From the NCBI GenBank assembly GCA_963787675.1, contig CAWBDV010000024.1, forward strand, positions 1 through 64,000: DNA of 64,000 nt, given 5' to 3'. Below the pieces are notes generated by a model. That model had not been told where the DNA came from. It worked only from the letters and a program-made list of their open reading frames with translations, and did not search any database. Shown here one piece after another: positions 36,631-45,422 of the stretch (position 1 is its first letter; each line of letters opens with the position of its first letter). The position numbers were made by a program, and so were the translations under genes. The stretch comes from JAJPKK01 sp963787675. GTDB lineage: Bacteria > Pseudomonadota > Alphaproteobacteria > Rhizobiales > Xanthobacteraceae.

Positions 36631-37720
36631 CTAGCGCGATGTCAGACGATTCGTGTAGTCGATGAGATAGTCCTTGATCTCGCGGCGAGTTCTTTCCGAG
36701 TTCGTTCAGGATTTCCTGGCCCTGTTGTCCGGGCACGAGAATCGGTTCCGTCTTGATGACCTTGGAATAGTCCTCGAGAAATTTCGGATCGTTCCACAGA
36801 TCGACGAACGCGGCGCGCATCACGTGCACGGCGTCTTCCGTCGCCTTTGGCGGCATAACGGCTGCGCGGAACATCGCGAGCAGCGGGTCGCCGCCGACGC
36901 GCAGGGCTTCGTAGGCAAGATTACCGGCGAGCGGCTTGTCGCTCCGGACGCTCGCGTAGAACTCCTCGAATGTCGGCAGATCGGGCAGCGCCCGGCTGCG
37001 CGGATGGGTGTTGTTCTTGCCGCGCGGCGCCAATTGCCACAGCGGAATGACGACGTCGCCCATGGTCGGTTCGATCGAGCCGCTCCAGCCCGACAGCGAG
37101 GAGTTCGCCAATTGTCCAAAATTCTGCAGGATCGCGGTCTCGACGTCCTTCAGGCCGCGATAGGCCGGGATCGGCTGATATTGGAGCCCTAGCAGGTCGA
37201 GCATGAGCGCCTGATTGACGGTGTTGCTGTTTTGGGCACTGAGAGAGAGCGCTTTGAAGTCATGGGTTTTCATCACGTCGGTTGCGACGTGGATGCCGGG
37301 GGGCGTGTCTTTGCGCATGTAAACGACCAGCGGGCATTCCACGCCGGCGATGACGATGAAGTCGGAATTGGCGGTGCGGATCGCCGGGTTGCCGATCAGC
37401 TGGGCGTTCACGTCGAGCGTGAAGAAACCGATGGTTTCGCCGTTGGGCGCGGCCTCGCCGAGCTGATTGCTCCCGATAATGCCGCCGGCGCCGCCGACAT
37501 TCTTGACCACGACCGTCGGATGGCCGGGAATGTGCGCCGGCAGATGCTGCGCGACGATGCGTCCCTCGATGTCGGTCGGGCCGCCGGCGGGATAGTTTAC
37601 GATCATGATGATCGTCTTGCCCTTGTAGAACTGGGCGGCTGCGCTTTGCGAAAAGGCGGCAGCGAGAGTCATCGCGGCGAGGACGAGGAGGAGTGTCGGT
37701 CTCGACAGCAGGGTCAGCAT
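36631..37720 (-). CDS. TctC-family (tripartite tricarboxylate) binding protein, one frameshift near the end
   Basis: Signal peptide (LTLLSRPTLLLVLAAMTLAAAFSQSAAA), then FYKGKTIIMIVNYPAGGPTDIEGRIVAQHLPAHIPGHPTVVVKNVGGAGGIIGSN, the hallmark of TctC proteins, and the C-terminal lobe. At about 36696 one extra base shifts the frame; in the correct frame the protein ends ERTRREIKDYLIDYTNRLTSR with TAG at 36631-36633, the expected family ending. In the shifted frame the reading runs into the permease gene and makes a false 865-residue fusion. No TctA/TctB is nearby; a permease of another class follows. Confidence 0.85.
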
Positions 37721-37894
37721 GGCTTGCCCCTTTTTCTAAAAGCGCGGCGTCGACGTCCCCGGCGGTGGCGGCCGGTTCGACAAACCTATCATGGCGGCCA
37801 TCAACCCGCTTGCTCAACGGCATGAGATGTCCGAATCTGTCGCAAGGCTCCGTTCGCGAAGGTCGAAAAGAGGGTCGATTGGCGGGGAAACGCT

Positions 37895-38368
37895 ATGGCA
37901 ATAGAACTTACGGTGAATGGGATCAGGCATTCCGTCGAGGTGGCGCCTGAAACGCCGCTGCTCTGGGTCGTCCGTGATCAGCTTGGCCTCACGGGCACCA
38001 AGTTCAGCTGCGGCATTGCGCAATGCGGGGCCTGCACGCTGCATGTTGACGGTCGACCGGTGCGCTCCTGCAGCGTGCCGGTCTCGGCGGCCGTCGGCAA
38101 GGCGGTGACCACCATCGAGGGTCTGTCGGCCGACGGAACGCATCCGGTGCAGCGCGCCTGGATCGAGTTCGACGTGCCGCAATGCGGCTATTGCCAGTCG
38201 GGCATGATCATGAGCGTCGTGGCGCTGCTCAACAAGCACCCGAACCCGACCGACGCGGAGATCGACGCTGAGGTCACCAACGCGTGCCGCTGCAGCACCT
38301 ATCACCGCATCCGCCAGGCGATCCGGCTGGCGGCATCCGAGATGCCGCGAACGGGGAGGGCGCTGTGA
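37895..38368 (+). CDS. 2Fe-2S subunit of a molybdenum hydroxylase (IorA/CoxS type)
   Basis: 157 residues with both clusters of this family: CGIAQCGACTLHVDGRPVRSC (plant-type 2Fe-2S) and QCGYCQSGMIMSVVALL with NACRCSTYHRIRQAI (alpha-helical 2Fe-2S). It passes electrons from the molybdopterin subunit encoded next (38448) in isoquinoline-, nicotinate- or aldehyde-oxidising enzymes. The gene end is inside a perfect 80-bp tandem duplication, so the spacing to the next gene is longer than expected. Confidence 0.9.
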   Translation: MAIELTVNGIRHSVEVAPETPLLWVVRDQLGLTGTKFSCGIAQCGACTLHVDGRPVRSCSVPVSAAVGKAVTTIEGLSADGTHPVQRAWIEFDVPQCGYCQSGMIMSVVALLNKHPNPTDAEIDAEVTNACRCSTYHRIRQAIRLAASEMPRTGRAL

Positions 38369-38460
38369 TGCGCGACAACGATCACCGCATCCGCCAGGCG
38401 ATCCGGCTGGCGGCATCCGAGATGCCGCGAACGGGGAGGGCGCTGTGATGCGCGACAACG
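38301..38460. repeat. Perfect tandem duplication of 80 bp at the iorA-iorB-type boundary
   Basis: Bases 38301-38380 and 38381-38460 are identical. The unit contains the last 22 codons of the 2Fe-2S subunit gene, its TGA, the overlapping ATG and the first 13 bases of the next gene. Removing one unit would put stop and start in direct overlap (TGATG), the usual arrangement. The first copy's ATG leads only to a 27-codon frame. Confidence 0.9.
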
Positions 38461-40829
38461 ATCTCACGAACGCGGGCGTAAATCGCCGCGATCTTCTGTC
38501 CACCGCTGCTGCCGCAACCGGCGCACTCGTCGTTGGCTTCTGGCTCCCGCAGCGCGCTGCAGGCCAAATTCCCCTTCCCCCGCCAGCAGGGGAGGGTACG
38601 GGGGCGGCAGGCGCAACGTGGGCCACCGAGCCCGACGTCAAGGAGATCAACGCCTGGGTGGTCGTCGCGCCCGACGATGCGGTAACGATACGCATTGCCC
38701 AGACCGAGCTCGGCCAGGGGGTGTGGACCTCCAACGCCATGATGGTGTGCGAGGAGTTGCAGTGCGACTGGAGCAAGGTCTCCCCGCAATACGCGTCCGC
38801 CAATCGCGACGGCCGGGAGATGGCGCCGGAGTGGACGCTCCAGGTCATGGGGAAGGGTGCGACCGATCCGAGCGGAGGCGGCGAGCCCGAGTTCGGGCGG
38901 CGAGGCCGCACCGGCGTGGAGGGTATCCCGGACAGCCTCTATCGCCGCATGCGTACCAACGCCGCGGCATCGGTCAAGGACGGCCGCTATTATCTTCAGC
39001 TTGCGGGCGCCGAAGCGCGCGAGCGACTTCTGTTGGCGGCGGCCAAGTCCTGGGGCGTTGCGGTCGAGGAGTTGAGCTGCGCCGATAGCGTGATCACGCA
39101 CCGATCCACGGGGCGCACGACCACGTACGGCAAAGTCGCCTCGCTTGCCGCGCAGATTCCGCACCCCCATCCGGAGCGGATACGCATCAAGCCGCCCTCG
39201 GAATGGACCTTGATGGGCACCGAGCGGAAGAATCTCGACATTCCGCTGAAGGTCACCGGCAAAACCATCTACGGTATCGATGTTCGCCTGCCCGGCATGA
39301 AATGGGCGGCCGTCAAAGCCTGCCCGGTCTATGGCGGCACCGTCAAAAGCTATGATTTCGAGCGGGTCCGCAACCAGCCGGGCGTCATCTCGGCGGTCGA
39401 GATCCCGATCCCCGATCCGTCCTTGATTCGCGGCCGCGTCTTCGGTGCTGGCGTCGTCGTCATCGCCGAGACTTGGTACCAGGCCAAGACGGCGCTCGAT
39501 AAGATGCCGATCGAGTGGGATGTGCCGCCCGCGCTCGCTGCGCGCAACACGGCCAACATCCACGCAACGCTGATCGCGGCCCTGGACCAGCCCGGCCGCG
39601 TGCGCGCCAATCTTGGCGATTGCGACAGCGTTTTCTCCGGTGCCGGCAGAATTGTCGAGGCGACCTACTCGACGCCCTACCTCCCGCGCGCCCGGATGGA
39701 GCCCGGAAACGCGACGGTGCTTGTCAGCGACGACCGGGTCGATATCTGGATCGGCGACCAGAGCCCGCAGGAAACGCGGTACTCGGCGTCCAAGATCACC
39801 GGCGTTCCCGAACAGAACGTCTATCTCCACATGTGCCATCTCGGCGGCGGCTTCGGCCGCAACGGCAACGGTCCGCAAGCCGAGCAGGCGATCTACATCG
39901 CTAACCAGAACCGCGGCACGCCGATCCACCTGCTGTGGACCCGCGAGGAAGACTTCGTCGGCACGACCTATCGCTCCATGGGGGTCGCGCGCCTGCGGGC
40001 TGCCCTCGATGCGGAGGGCTGGCCGATCGCCATTGAAGTGCGAACCGCCATGGACGAGCAGGCGCCGGGCGCGATCGCCGCATTCGACAAGGCTTCGCGT
40101 TACTATGCGCCCAACTATCGCTTCTCGACCCACAGCGCGAACTTCCACATCCCCGTGGGGACGCGACGCGGCGTCGGCGAGCCGGCGCATGATTTCTATC
40201 GCGAGAGCTTCATGGATGAACTCGCGCACGCGGCCGGCAAGGATCCCTATCTCTATCGCCGCGAATTGATTTCGCGCACCGACCTTCCCTACAAGGCCGA
40301 CATGATCAAGGCCTTGGACACCGCCGCCGAAATGTCCGGCTGGGGGAAACCGCTGCCGCAAGGCATGGCGCGCGCCATCGCGCTTGAGGAACGCGGCGCA
40401 GAGGGCGGCGGCCACGCCACCATCAGCGCGCAGGTCCATACCGTCTCGATCAGCAAACAGGGCGAGTTGCACCTGCTGCGCGTCGACGTCGCGCACGAAG
40501 AAGGGTTCGGGCTCGTCAACCCGCTATCGGTCAGAAAGCAGATCGAAGGCCAGATTACCTGGTTCTACAACGACACGATGCTTCAGGCGTGCAACGTCAC
40601 CGAAGGCCGCATCGTGGAAAACAACTTCGACAAGTTCCCGCTGTCGCGCATCCGGGACAATCCGCCGGAAATCAATATCACCTTTTTCAAGACCGGGCAT
40701 TGGCTGCGCGGCATGGGTCACGACCGCGGCACGTCAGTCCAATCCGGCATTGCGGATGCGGTTTTTCAGATCACCGGCAAACGTTATCGGGATCTGCCGC
40801 TCCGCAACCACGACCTGACCTGGAGCTGA
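38448..40829 (+). CDS. Molybdopterin-binding subunit, isoquinoline-1-oxidoreductase-beta type
   Basis: 793 residues with a Tat signal (NRRDLLSTAAAATGALVVGF). Two repeated aldehyde-oxidase-like domains follow: TELGQGVWTSNAMMVCEEL, a GIDVRLPGMKWAAVKACPVYGG segment, HLGGGFGRNGNGPQAEQAIYIA around the cofactor-binding loop, PVGTRRGVGEPAHDFYRESFMDELA, and FKTGHWLRGMGHD near the end where the family has the catalytic-Glu region. It hydroxylates an N-heterocycle or aldehyde in the periplasm, with electrons going to the 2Fe-2S subunit and a cytochrome. Substrate unknown. ATG at 38448 is in the second copy of the 80-bp repeat. Confidence 0.9.
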   Translation: MRDNDLTNAGVNRRDLLSTAAAATGALVVGFWLPQRAAGQIPLPPPAGEGTGAAGATWATEPDVKEINAWVVVAPDDAVTIRIAQTELGQGVWTSNAMMVCEELQCDWSKVSPQYASANRDGREMAPEWTLQVMGKGATDPSGGGEPEFGRRGRTGVEGIPDSLYRRMRTNAAASVKDGRYYLQLAGAEARERLLLAAAKSWGVAVEELSCADSVITHRSTGRTTTYGKVASLAAQIPHPHPERIRIKPPSEWTLMGTERKNLDIPLKVTGKTIYGIDVRLPGMKWAAVKACPVYGGTVKSYDFERVRNQPGVISAVEIPIPDPSLIRGRVFGAGVVVIAETWYQAKTALDKMPIEWDVPPALAARNTANIHATLIAALDQPGRVRANLGDCDSVFSGAGRIVEATYSTPYLPRARMEPGNATVLVSDDRVDIWIGDQSPQETRYSASKITGVPEQNVYLHMCHLGGGFGRNGNGPQAEQAIYIANQNRGTPIHLLWTREEDFVGTTYRSMGVARLRAALDAEGWPIAIEVRTAMDEQAPGAIAAFDKASRYYAPNYRFSTHSANFHIPVGTRRGVGEPAHDFYRESFMDELAHAAGKDPYLYRRELISRTDLPYKADMIKALDTAAEMSGWGKPLPQGMARAIALEERGAEGGGHATISAQVHTVSISKQGELHLLRVDVAHEEGFGLVNPLSVRKQIEGQITWFYNDTMLQACNVTEGRIVENNFDKFPLSRIRDNPPEINITFFKTGHWLRGMGHDRGTSVQSGIADAVFQITGKRYRDLPLRNHDLTWS

Positions 40830-40951
40830 ACCGCGTTCGGTCAGCGAGATTCAAGCTGAACAGCGGAAAGCTGGTGTTAAAACGTTGAAGCGTTTTCACG
40901 GGCGAAAGGACAGGGCGTACTGGTTCGACCAGGCAAACGTGGGAGGAGGTC

Positions 40952-41896
40952 ATTAGCGCGCGGCGGCGAGATTTCGTTCTGGCAGCGGCGTTCCTGGCGG
41001 CAGCCGCGACTGTATCGGCCTGGGCGCAGGCGGTTCCGCCGACAGGTGCCGCGAGCGGCCGCGCGGCGTCGGGCGCGACGGCGGTACCGGATTTCTCCGG
41101 CATCTGGGCCCATCTGACCTGGCCAGACTTCGAGACGCCGCCGGCGGGGCCCGGTCCGATAACCAACCGGTCGCGCCGCAACGGCGTCGGCAACAACTAC
41201 CAACTCGTCGGCGATTACACGAACCCGATCCTCAAGCCACATGCCGCGGATATCGTAAGAAAGCACGGTGAAATCTCGACGACCGGCGTGCCCTATGCGA
41301 CGCCGAGCAACCAATGCTGGCCCGGCGGCGTGCCATTTGTCCTGTGGAACATCGGCATGCAGATGCTGCAGGGGCAGGACCGGATCACGATCCTCTATTC
41401 CAACGATCATGAGGTCCGGCATGTGCGCATGAACGAACCGCATCCGCAGCACGTGACGCCATCGTGGTATGGCGATTCGGTCGGCCATTACGAAGGCGAC
41501 TCGCTGGTGATCGACACGATAGGGATCAAGAACGGGCCGTTCGCCATGGTCGACATGTACGGCACGCCGCATTCCGAGAAGCTGCACGTCGTCGAGCGCT
41601 ATCGGCTGCTCGATTACGAGGCCGCCAAGGAAGCGGAAGAGCGCGGCCAGAAAGGCATCACCCACATCCAACGTGCCGACCCGGGCTTTGCCCGCAATCC
41701 GGATTACCGCGGCAAAGGATTGTACCTTGCGTTCACGGTCGAGGACGAAGACGTGTTCACGACGCCATGGTCGGGCGCGATCACTTACCAGCGCCCGCTC
41801 GGCGATTGGTCCGAGATGGTGTGCGCCGAAACCCTCTACGATCGCTTTACCGGAAAGGCGGTGGCGCTACCGCGCGCCGACAAACCGGATTTTTGA
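40952..41896 (+). CDS. Tat-exported protein, paralog of 7334-8236
   Basis: Same motifs as the first copy: NQCWPGGVPFVL, HVTPSWYGDSVGHYEGDSLVIDTIGI, GTPHSEKLHVVERYRL, FTVEDEDVFTTPW and an end KPDF. The frame is open from 40889, and a Tat-like segment (ARRRDFVLAAAFLAAAATVSAWA) begins at about 40958, yet there is no ATG, GTG or TTG before it in this frame. A good GGAGGAGG at 40942-40949 stands just before an ATT at 40952, so ATT is the best start; the alternative is a sequencing error. The first normal ATG (41288) would remove the signal and a third of the protein. Located behind the Mo-hydroxylase genes and possibly co-transcribed. Confidence 0.65.
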   Translation: MSARRRDFVLAAAFLAAAATVSAWAQAVPPTGAASGRAASGATAVPDFSGIWAHLTWPDFETPPAGPGPITNRSRRNGVGNNYQLVGDYTNPILKPHAADIVRKHGEISTTGVPYATPSNQCWPGGVPFVLWNIGMQMLQGQDRITILYSNDHEVRHVRMNEPHPQHVTPSWYGDSVGHYEGDSLVIDTIGIKNGPFAMVDMYGTPHSEKLHVVERYRLLDYEAAKEAEERGQKGITHIQRADPGFARNPDYRGKGLYLAFTVEDEDVFTTPWSGAITYQRPLGDWSEMVCAETLYDRFTGKAVALPRADKPDF

Positions 41897-41984
41897 AGAT
41901 AGATATTCCTCGCGCAGCCTTTGAGGTCACGGACTTGTGGCCGACGTGCTGCGTTCAAGACAGGTGCGCGCCACGTCTCAGCAT

Positions 41985-42323
41985 TCAACGCCCTTCCGGG
42001 CCTGAATAGGATCTTTCGACCCGGGCGACTCTGATCTTGTAGTGCGAATACCAACGCTCCTTTCCGAGGCGCTGCGCAACAAGGTGTTGCGCATGCTGTT
42101 TCCAGTTGGAGATGGCGGCCTCGTCGCTGAAATAGGCAACGGTGATTCCAATTCCGCCGGGTTCTCGCGCATGCTCGGCGCCGAGACAGCCCGGTTGCTT
42201 CAACGCAAGTTCAAACATGGCGGCAGCCATGGCCTCGTAGCCATTTTCGCCCTCCGTCCGCCGCGAGGTAAATATCATGGCGTAGTAAGGCGGCTCCGGT
42301 GTCGTCGCGAAACCTTCGGGCAT
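41985..42323 (-). CDS. ABM-domain (antibiotic biosynthesis monooxygenase-like) protein
   Basis: 112 residues with the ferredoxin-like pattern of the ABM family: YYAMIFTSRRTEGENGYEAMAAAMFELALKQPGCLGAEH, then GITVAYFSDEAAISNWKQHAQH. Bacterial members act on quinones, heme or aromatic compounds or are simply conserved. ATG at 42321-42323 with AGGA upstream. The next gene upstream on this strand is the GFA protein; they may be one transcript. Confidence 0.8.
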   Translation of the reverse strand: MPEGFATTPEPPYYAMIFTSRRTEGENGYEAMAAAMFELALKQPGCLGAEHAREPGGIGITVAYFSDEAAISNWKQHAQHLVAQRLGKERWYSHYKIRVARVERSYSGPEGR

Positions 42324-42397
42324 ACTCAATCCTCGCTGAGATTAAGCCGTGCCCGAAGGATAATAGAAGTCTTTCCGTTCAAGCCAATACGCGGGCT

Positions 42398-42817
42398 TTA
42401 TTCCGCGATCGCCTGGCCTGATCCACCGAGCTCCGCCGGGAAATCCTTCAATTTGGGCAGGCCGTCGCGCATGGGCAGCATCGTTTCGGCGTAGTTCACA
42501 TGCACACCCGGGACGAACTTCAGCGTTGGGATTGTCGCGGCATAGACGTCGATCAGCCCCCAGGCCGGATGAGCGGTCATCACGTGGCCGCCGCATCGCG
42601 TACAATATTGCCGCAGGCTGCGCGGCGTCTTCTCGAAGCTGCCGAGTTTGTCGGCGCCAGCCGTGACCCGCACGGCGTCCGTCTTCCAAAGGGTGAACGC
42701 GTTAACCGGTGCCGCAGACCATGAACGGCATGACTGGCAATGGCAGTAGCCTTCGGGTGTTCCCGTGACTTCAATCGTGACGCTTCCGCAGAAGCACTGA
42801 CCGTGATGTGTTGCCAT
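42398..42817 (-). CDS. GFA-family (glutathione-dependent formaldehyde-activating-like) protein
   Basis: 139 residues with the two zinc motifs of the family: GQCFCGSVTIEV then CHCQSCRSWSAAPVNAFTLW, and CTRCGGHVM. The fold binds two zinc ions through Cys. True GFA activity is doubtful for most members. ATG at 42815-42817 (MATHHGQCFCG). Confidence 0.85.
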   Translation of the reverse strand: MATHHGQCFCGSVTIEVTGTPEGYCHCQSCRSWSAAPVNAFTLWKTDAVRVTAGADKLGSFEKTPRSLRQYCTRCGGHVMTAHPAWGLIDVYAATIPTLKFVPGVHVNYAETMLPMRDGLPKLKDFPAELGGSGQAIAE

Positions 42818-42851
42818 TGTTCCTAACCTCGTTTCGGGACGGGCGCGCTCT

Positions 42852-44256
42852 CTACGCGCCGTGATCGCCAAATTGAATGACCGGGCGTCCGTATTGCTTG
42901 ATCACCCGTCCGGAGAAGGATGGGGCTTGGATCGTCCGCAATCGTCGTTGCAACAGCCGGTTAAACCAACTCGTCGGTTTCCTCGCGGACCGCTCCGCCA
43001 CGAGCGAGCGGGCGAGTGGGGCCCTTCGCGCACGCAGGGCTGCCTCGGTCAGGGTGAGGTGGATCAAGTCGCACTGGGCGAGGCTTCCGCCACAGCGGTC
43101 CGCGATCTTGCGCACGTGCATCAGTCATTCGACGCACGTCGCATAGTCGCCGGAAGCGAACGCGAGCAGCGCCTTGCAAAAGGGACGTGCGAACGCGTCA
43201 TCCGACACCGACGCTGACGTGCCGCTCACGTCGATGCGCGGCAACATCTCGAGGGTGCGCGAACCAACGGTAATGCGTCCCGCAGCGGCAAAGGCCATCA
43301 TCGCGTGAGCGATGTAGAACACGCGCGCATCGGCGAGCGCTTTCTCCTCCCAGCGATCGGCCAACAGCCGCCACCGTTCGCCGACATCGAAGTTGCGCAG
43401 CTTGAGCCGCCACAACAAAGCCGAAGCATCTGCGAGCGACGGCAGGCCGGACGCATCGGCCTTCGCGATCTGCGCATCGTAGACCGCAAGCGCCGCCGCC
43501 GGATCGTTCGCGTCGAGATGAAACAGTGCGCGATGCCATGCGAGATGCACGGAAAATCCGGTCTCCTCGGCCCACGCCTCCTCGTTTGCCGCAAGAAACG
43601 CGAGCCCTTCCTGGTTGCGTCCCTGCATCTCCATGACGTGTGCCACGACGTGGACAGCGCCGGCATGCAGAGGTTCGAGTGTCAGCGCGCCCCGTGCCAT
43701 CCGTTCGGCGCGGGCATACTCGCCATTTTCCTCGAGGCCGAAAGCGTACATAGCAAGCACGCTTGCATAGCTGGGTGCGGTTGCCGGCCACTTCGGCAGG
43801 ACCTGGGCGATCCGGTCCCGCAGCATCAGCCGGTGACCGAGACGGAAGTCGAGCGCATGCGCGAGCGCAAGTGCGAGGATGTCGCCCGGCCGGTCGGCGG
43901 CGAGGGCGCCATACTGTTCGAGCGCCAGGGCCGAATCCCCCGCGAGCCAGGCGCGTGCCGCGGCCGCATGGCGACGCGCAGGATCGTCGGCCTCGTGACA
44001 TGCCGCCTCGATGACGCTCACGCTCGCCGCCAACGTGGATCGCGCGCTGGCGTTGTCAGCAAGCACAATGAGGGCCGCGCGCAAACAATGGGCAAAACAC
44101 GTACTGAGGATCATCGGCGAGCACGCGCTCGACCTCTGCGGCGGGATGTCCGCGCTGCATGAGGAGGAGCGCAAGGGCGTGATCGCACCGTCGCAGCGAA
44201 TCTGTGTCAGCCTCGGCGTATGCTAGCCCCGAATAAGGTTTCAATATTGCGTTCAT
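42852..44256 (-). pseudogene. TTC38-type TPR protein, frameshift and in-frame TGA
   Basis: Begins with MNAILKPYSGLAYAEADTDSLRRCDHALALLLMQRGHP. After a one-base shift near 44089 it continues through the body of a TTC38-like protein (LAHALDFRLGHRLMLRDRIAQVLPKWP, AGAVHVVAHVMEMQGRNQEGLAFL, FSVHLAWHRALFHLDANDPAAALAVYDAQI). A TGA at 43125-43127 stands in CVE-stop-LMHVRK where a Trp (TGG) would fit; the same frame then goes on with HVRKIADRCGGSLAQCDLIHLTLTEAALRARR, the family's C-terminal block. With both lesions corrected the protein is full-length. Probably sequence errors or a recent pseudogene. Confidence 0.75.
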
Positions 44257-44391
44257 GCTTCTCACCAAAAAATGTCTGCCGCTATGCCTGAGGGCTCGAA
44301 ACCGAATGCTGGACATTCGGTCGCCGCGCGCACATCGGATTGTCTGGCGGCACGGGCACGATCAGCCGACGTGCCCGCCGCTTGAAAAGGG

Positions 44392-45219
44392 TCAGCTTCG
44401 TTTCGTGATGACCACCTGGAGATATTCGCCGGGAACGACGAGCGTTCCGTCCTCAGCGACATTGAAGCGGTCGATCAGCGCATTGAGATCGGCCTCAAGG
44501 GCTTTGCGCGCACCGGCGTCGATCGCCGCGAAGGCTTTGACGACGGGACCGTAATAGCCGCGAAAGGTATCAATCCAATGCGCGGACGATTTGTAGCGAA
44601 ACACAAACGTCTTGCGTTCCGCCGCGATCGTCGACTTCGAACCGAACAGCGACTCACGGTGCCGCTCGCTGCCCCACAGCGCCGGCGATTTCAGGCCAGG
44701 CGCGGGCGGCACGTATTTTCCGATGGCCTTGAATAACTCGCCGATGAAGCTCTCGGGAGTCCAATTGGCGAGGCCGATCTTGCCGGCGGGACGGCAGACG
44801 CGGACAAGTTCGCTCGCCGCCTGTTCCTGCCGTGGCATGAACATAACGCCGAAGGTCGAGAGCACGACATCGAAGCTCGCGTCCGGGAACGGGAGTGCCT
44901 CCGCATCAGCTTCCTGAAACGTGACGGGCAAACGCTCCGCGGTGGCGCGCGCACGCCCGCGGTCAAGAAGCGCACCGACGTAGTCCGTCGAGATCACGTC
45001 GGCGAAGCGACGCGCCGCGGCGAGTGTCGCATTTCCATTGCCGGCGGCGACGTCGAGGACGCGCTGGTTCGCGCGCAGATCGACCGCTTCGCAGAGCGTC
45101 TCGCCGACGATCTGCAATGTGGTGCCAACGATGGCGTAGTCGCCCGACGCCCAGGCGGTCTGTTGTCGTGCCTTGATCGTCGCGAAGTCGATCGTGGCAG
45201 GCGTTGTTTGCATGTTCAT
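44392..45219 (-). CDS. Class I SAM-dependent methyltransferase
   Basis: 275 residues with a clear SAM-binding core: VLDVAAGNGNATLAAARR (motif I), DYVGALLDRGRARA, FQEADAEALPFPDASFDVVLSTFGVMFMP (UbiE-like motifs II-III). The N-terminal WASGDYAIVGTTLQIVGE is typical of the rhizobial ubiquinone/toxin-like methyltransferase group. ATG at 45217-45219 with AAGGA upstream. It is divergent from an AraC-type regulator gene 200 bases away, a common arrangement for regulator and target. Confidence 0.85.
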   Translation of the reverse strand: MNMQTTPATIDFATIKARQQTAWASGDYAIVGTTLQIVGETLCEAVDLRANQRVLDVAAGNGNATLAAARRFADVISTDYVGALLDRGRARATAERLPVTFQEADAEALPFPDASFDVVLSTFGVMFMPRQEQAASELVRVCRPAGKIGLANWTPESFIGELFKAIGKYVPPAPGLKSPALWGSERHRESLFGSKSTIAAERKTFVFRYKSSAHWIDTFRGYYGPVVKAFAAIDAGARKALEADLNALIDRFNVAEDGTLVVPGEYLQVVITKRS

Positions 45220-45422
45220 TGCGCTGATCCTTCCTGTGTCGATGTGACGAATCGCGACGCATGGCCGGAGGTGCGGCGATGCGCGATGACAGAGGAGCAC
45301 GTAAGTCGAGGTGGCGCTGGGGCGAATGATCGAGCGTCCGTCATGCTTGACACGGCGTCGGAAATTCTCGTCTCTTTGGATCGAGCGTCCGGATTAGATG
45401 CTCAGGCGTCCGGGGGCACCGA

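Noticed and set aside
35123..37720. 865-residue binding-protein/permease fusion
   Set aside because: Both genes have normal starts and ends when the one-base shift near 36696 is allowed for.
38382..40496. 704-codon minus-strand frame
   Set aside because: Antisense shadow of the molybdopterin subunit; composition is skewed and no motif is present.
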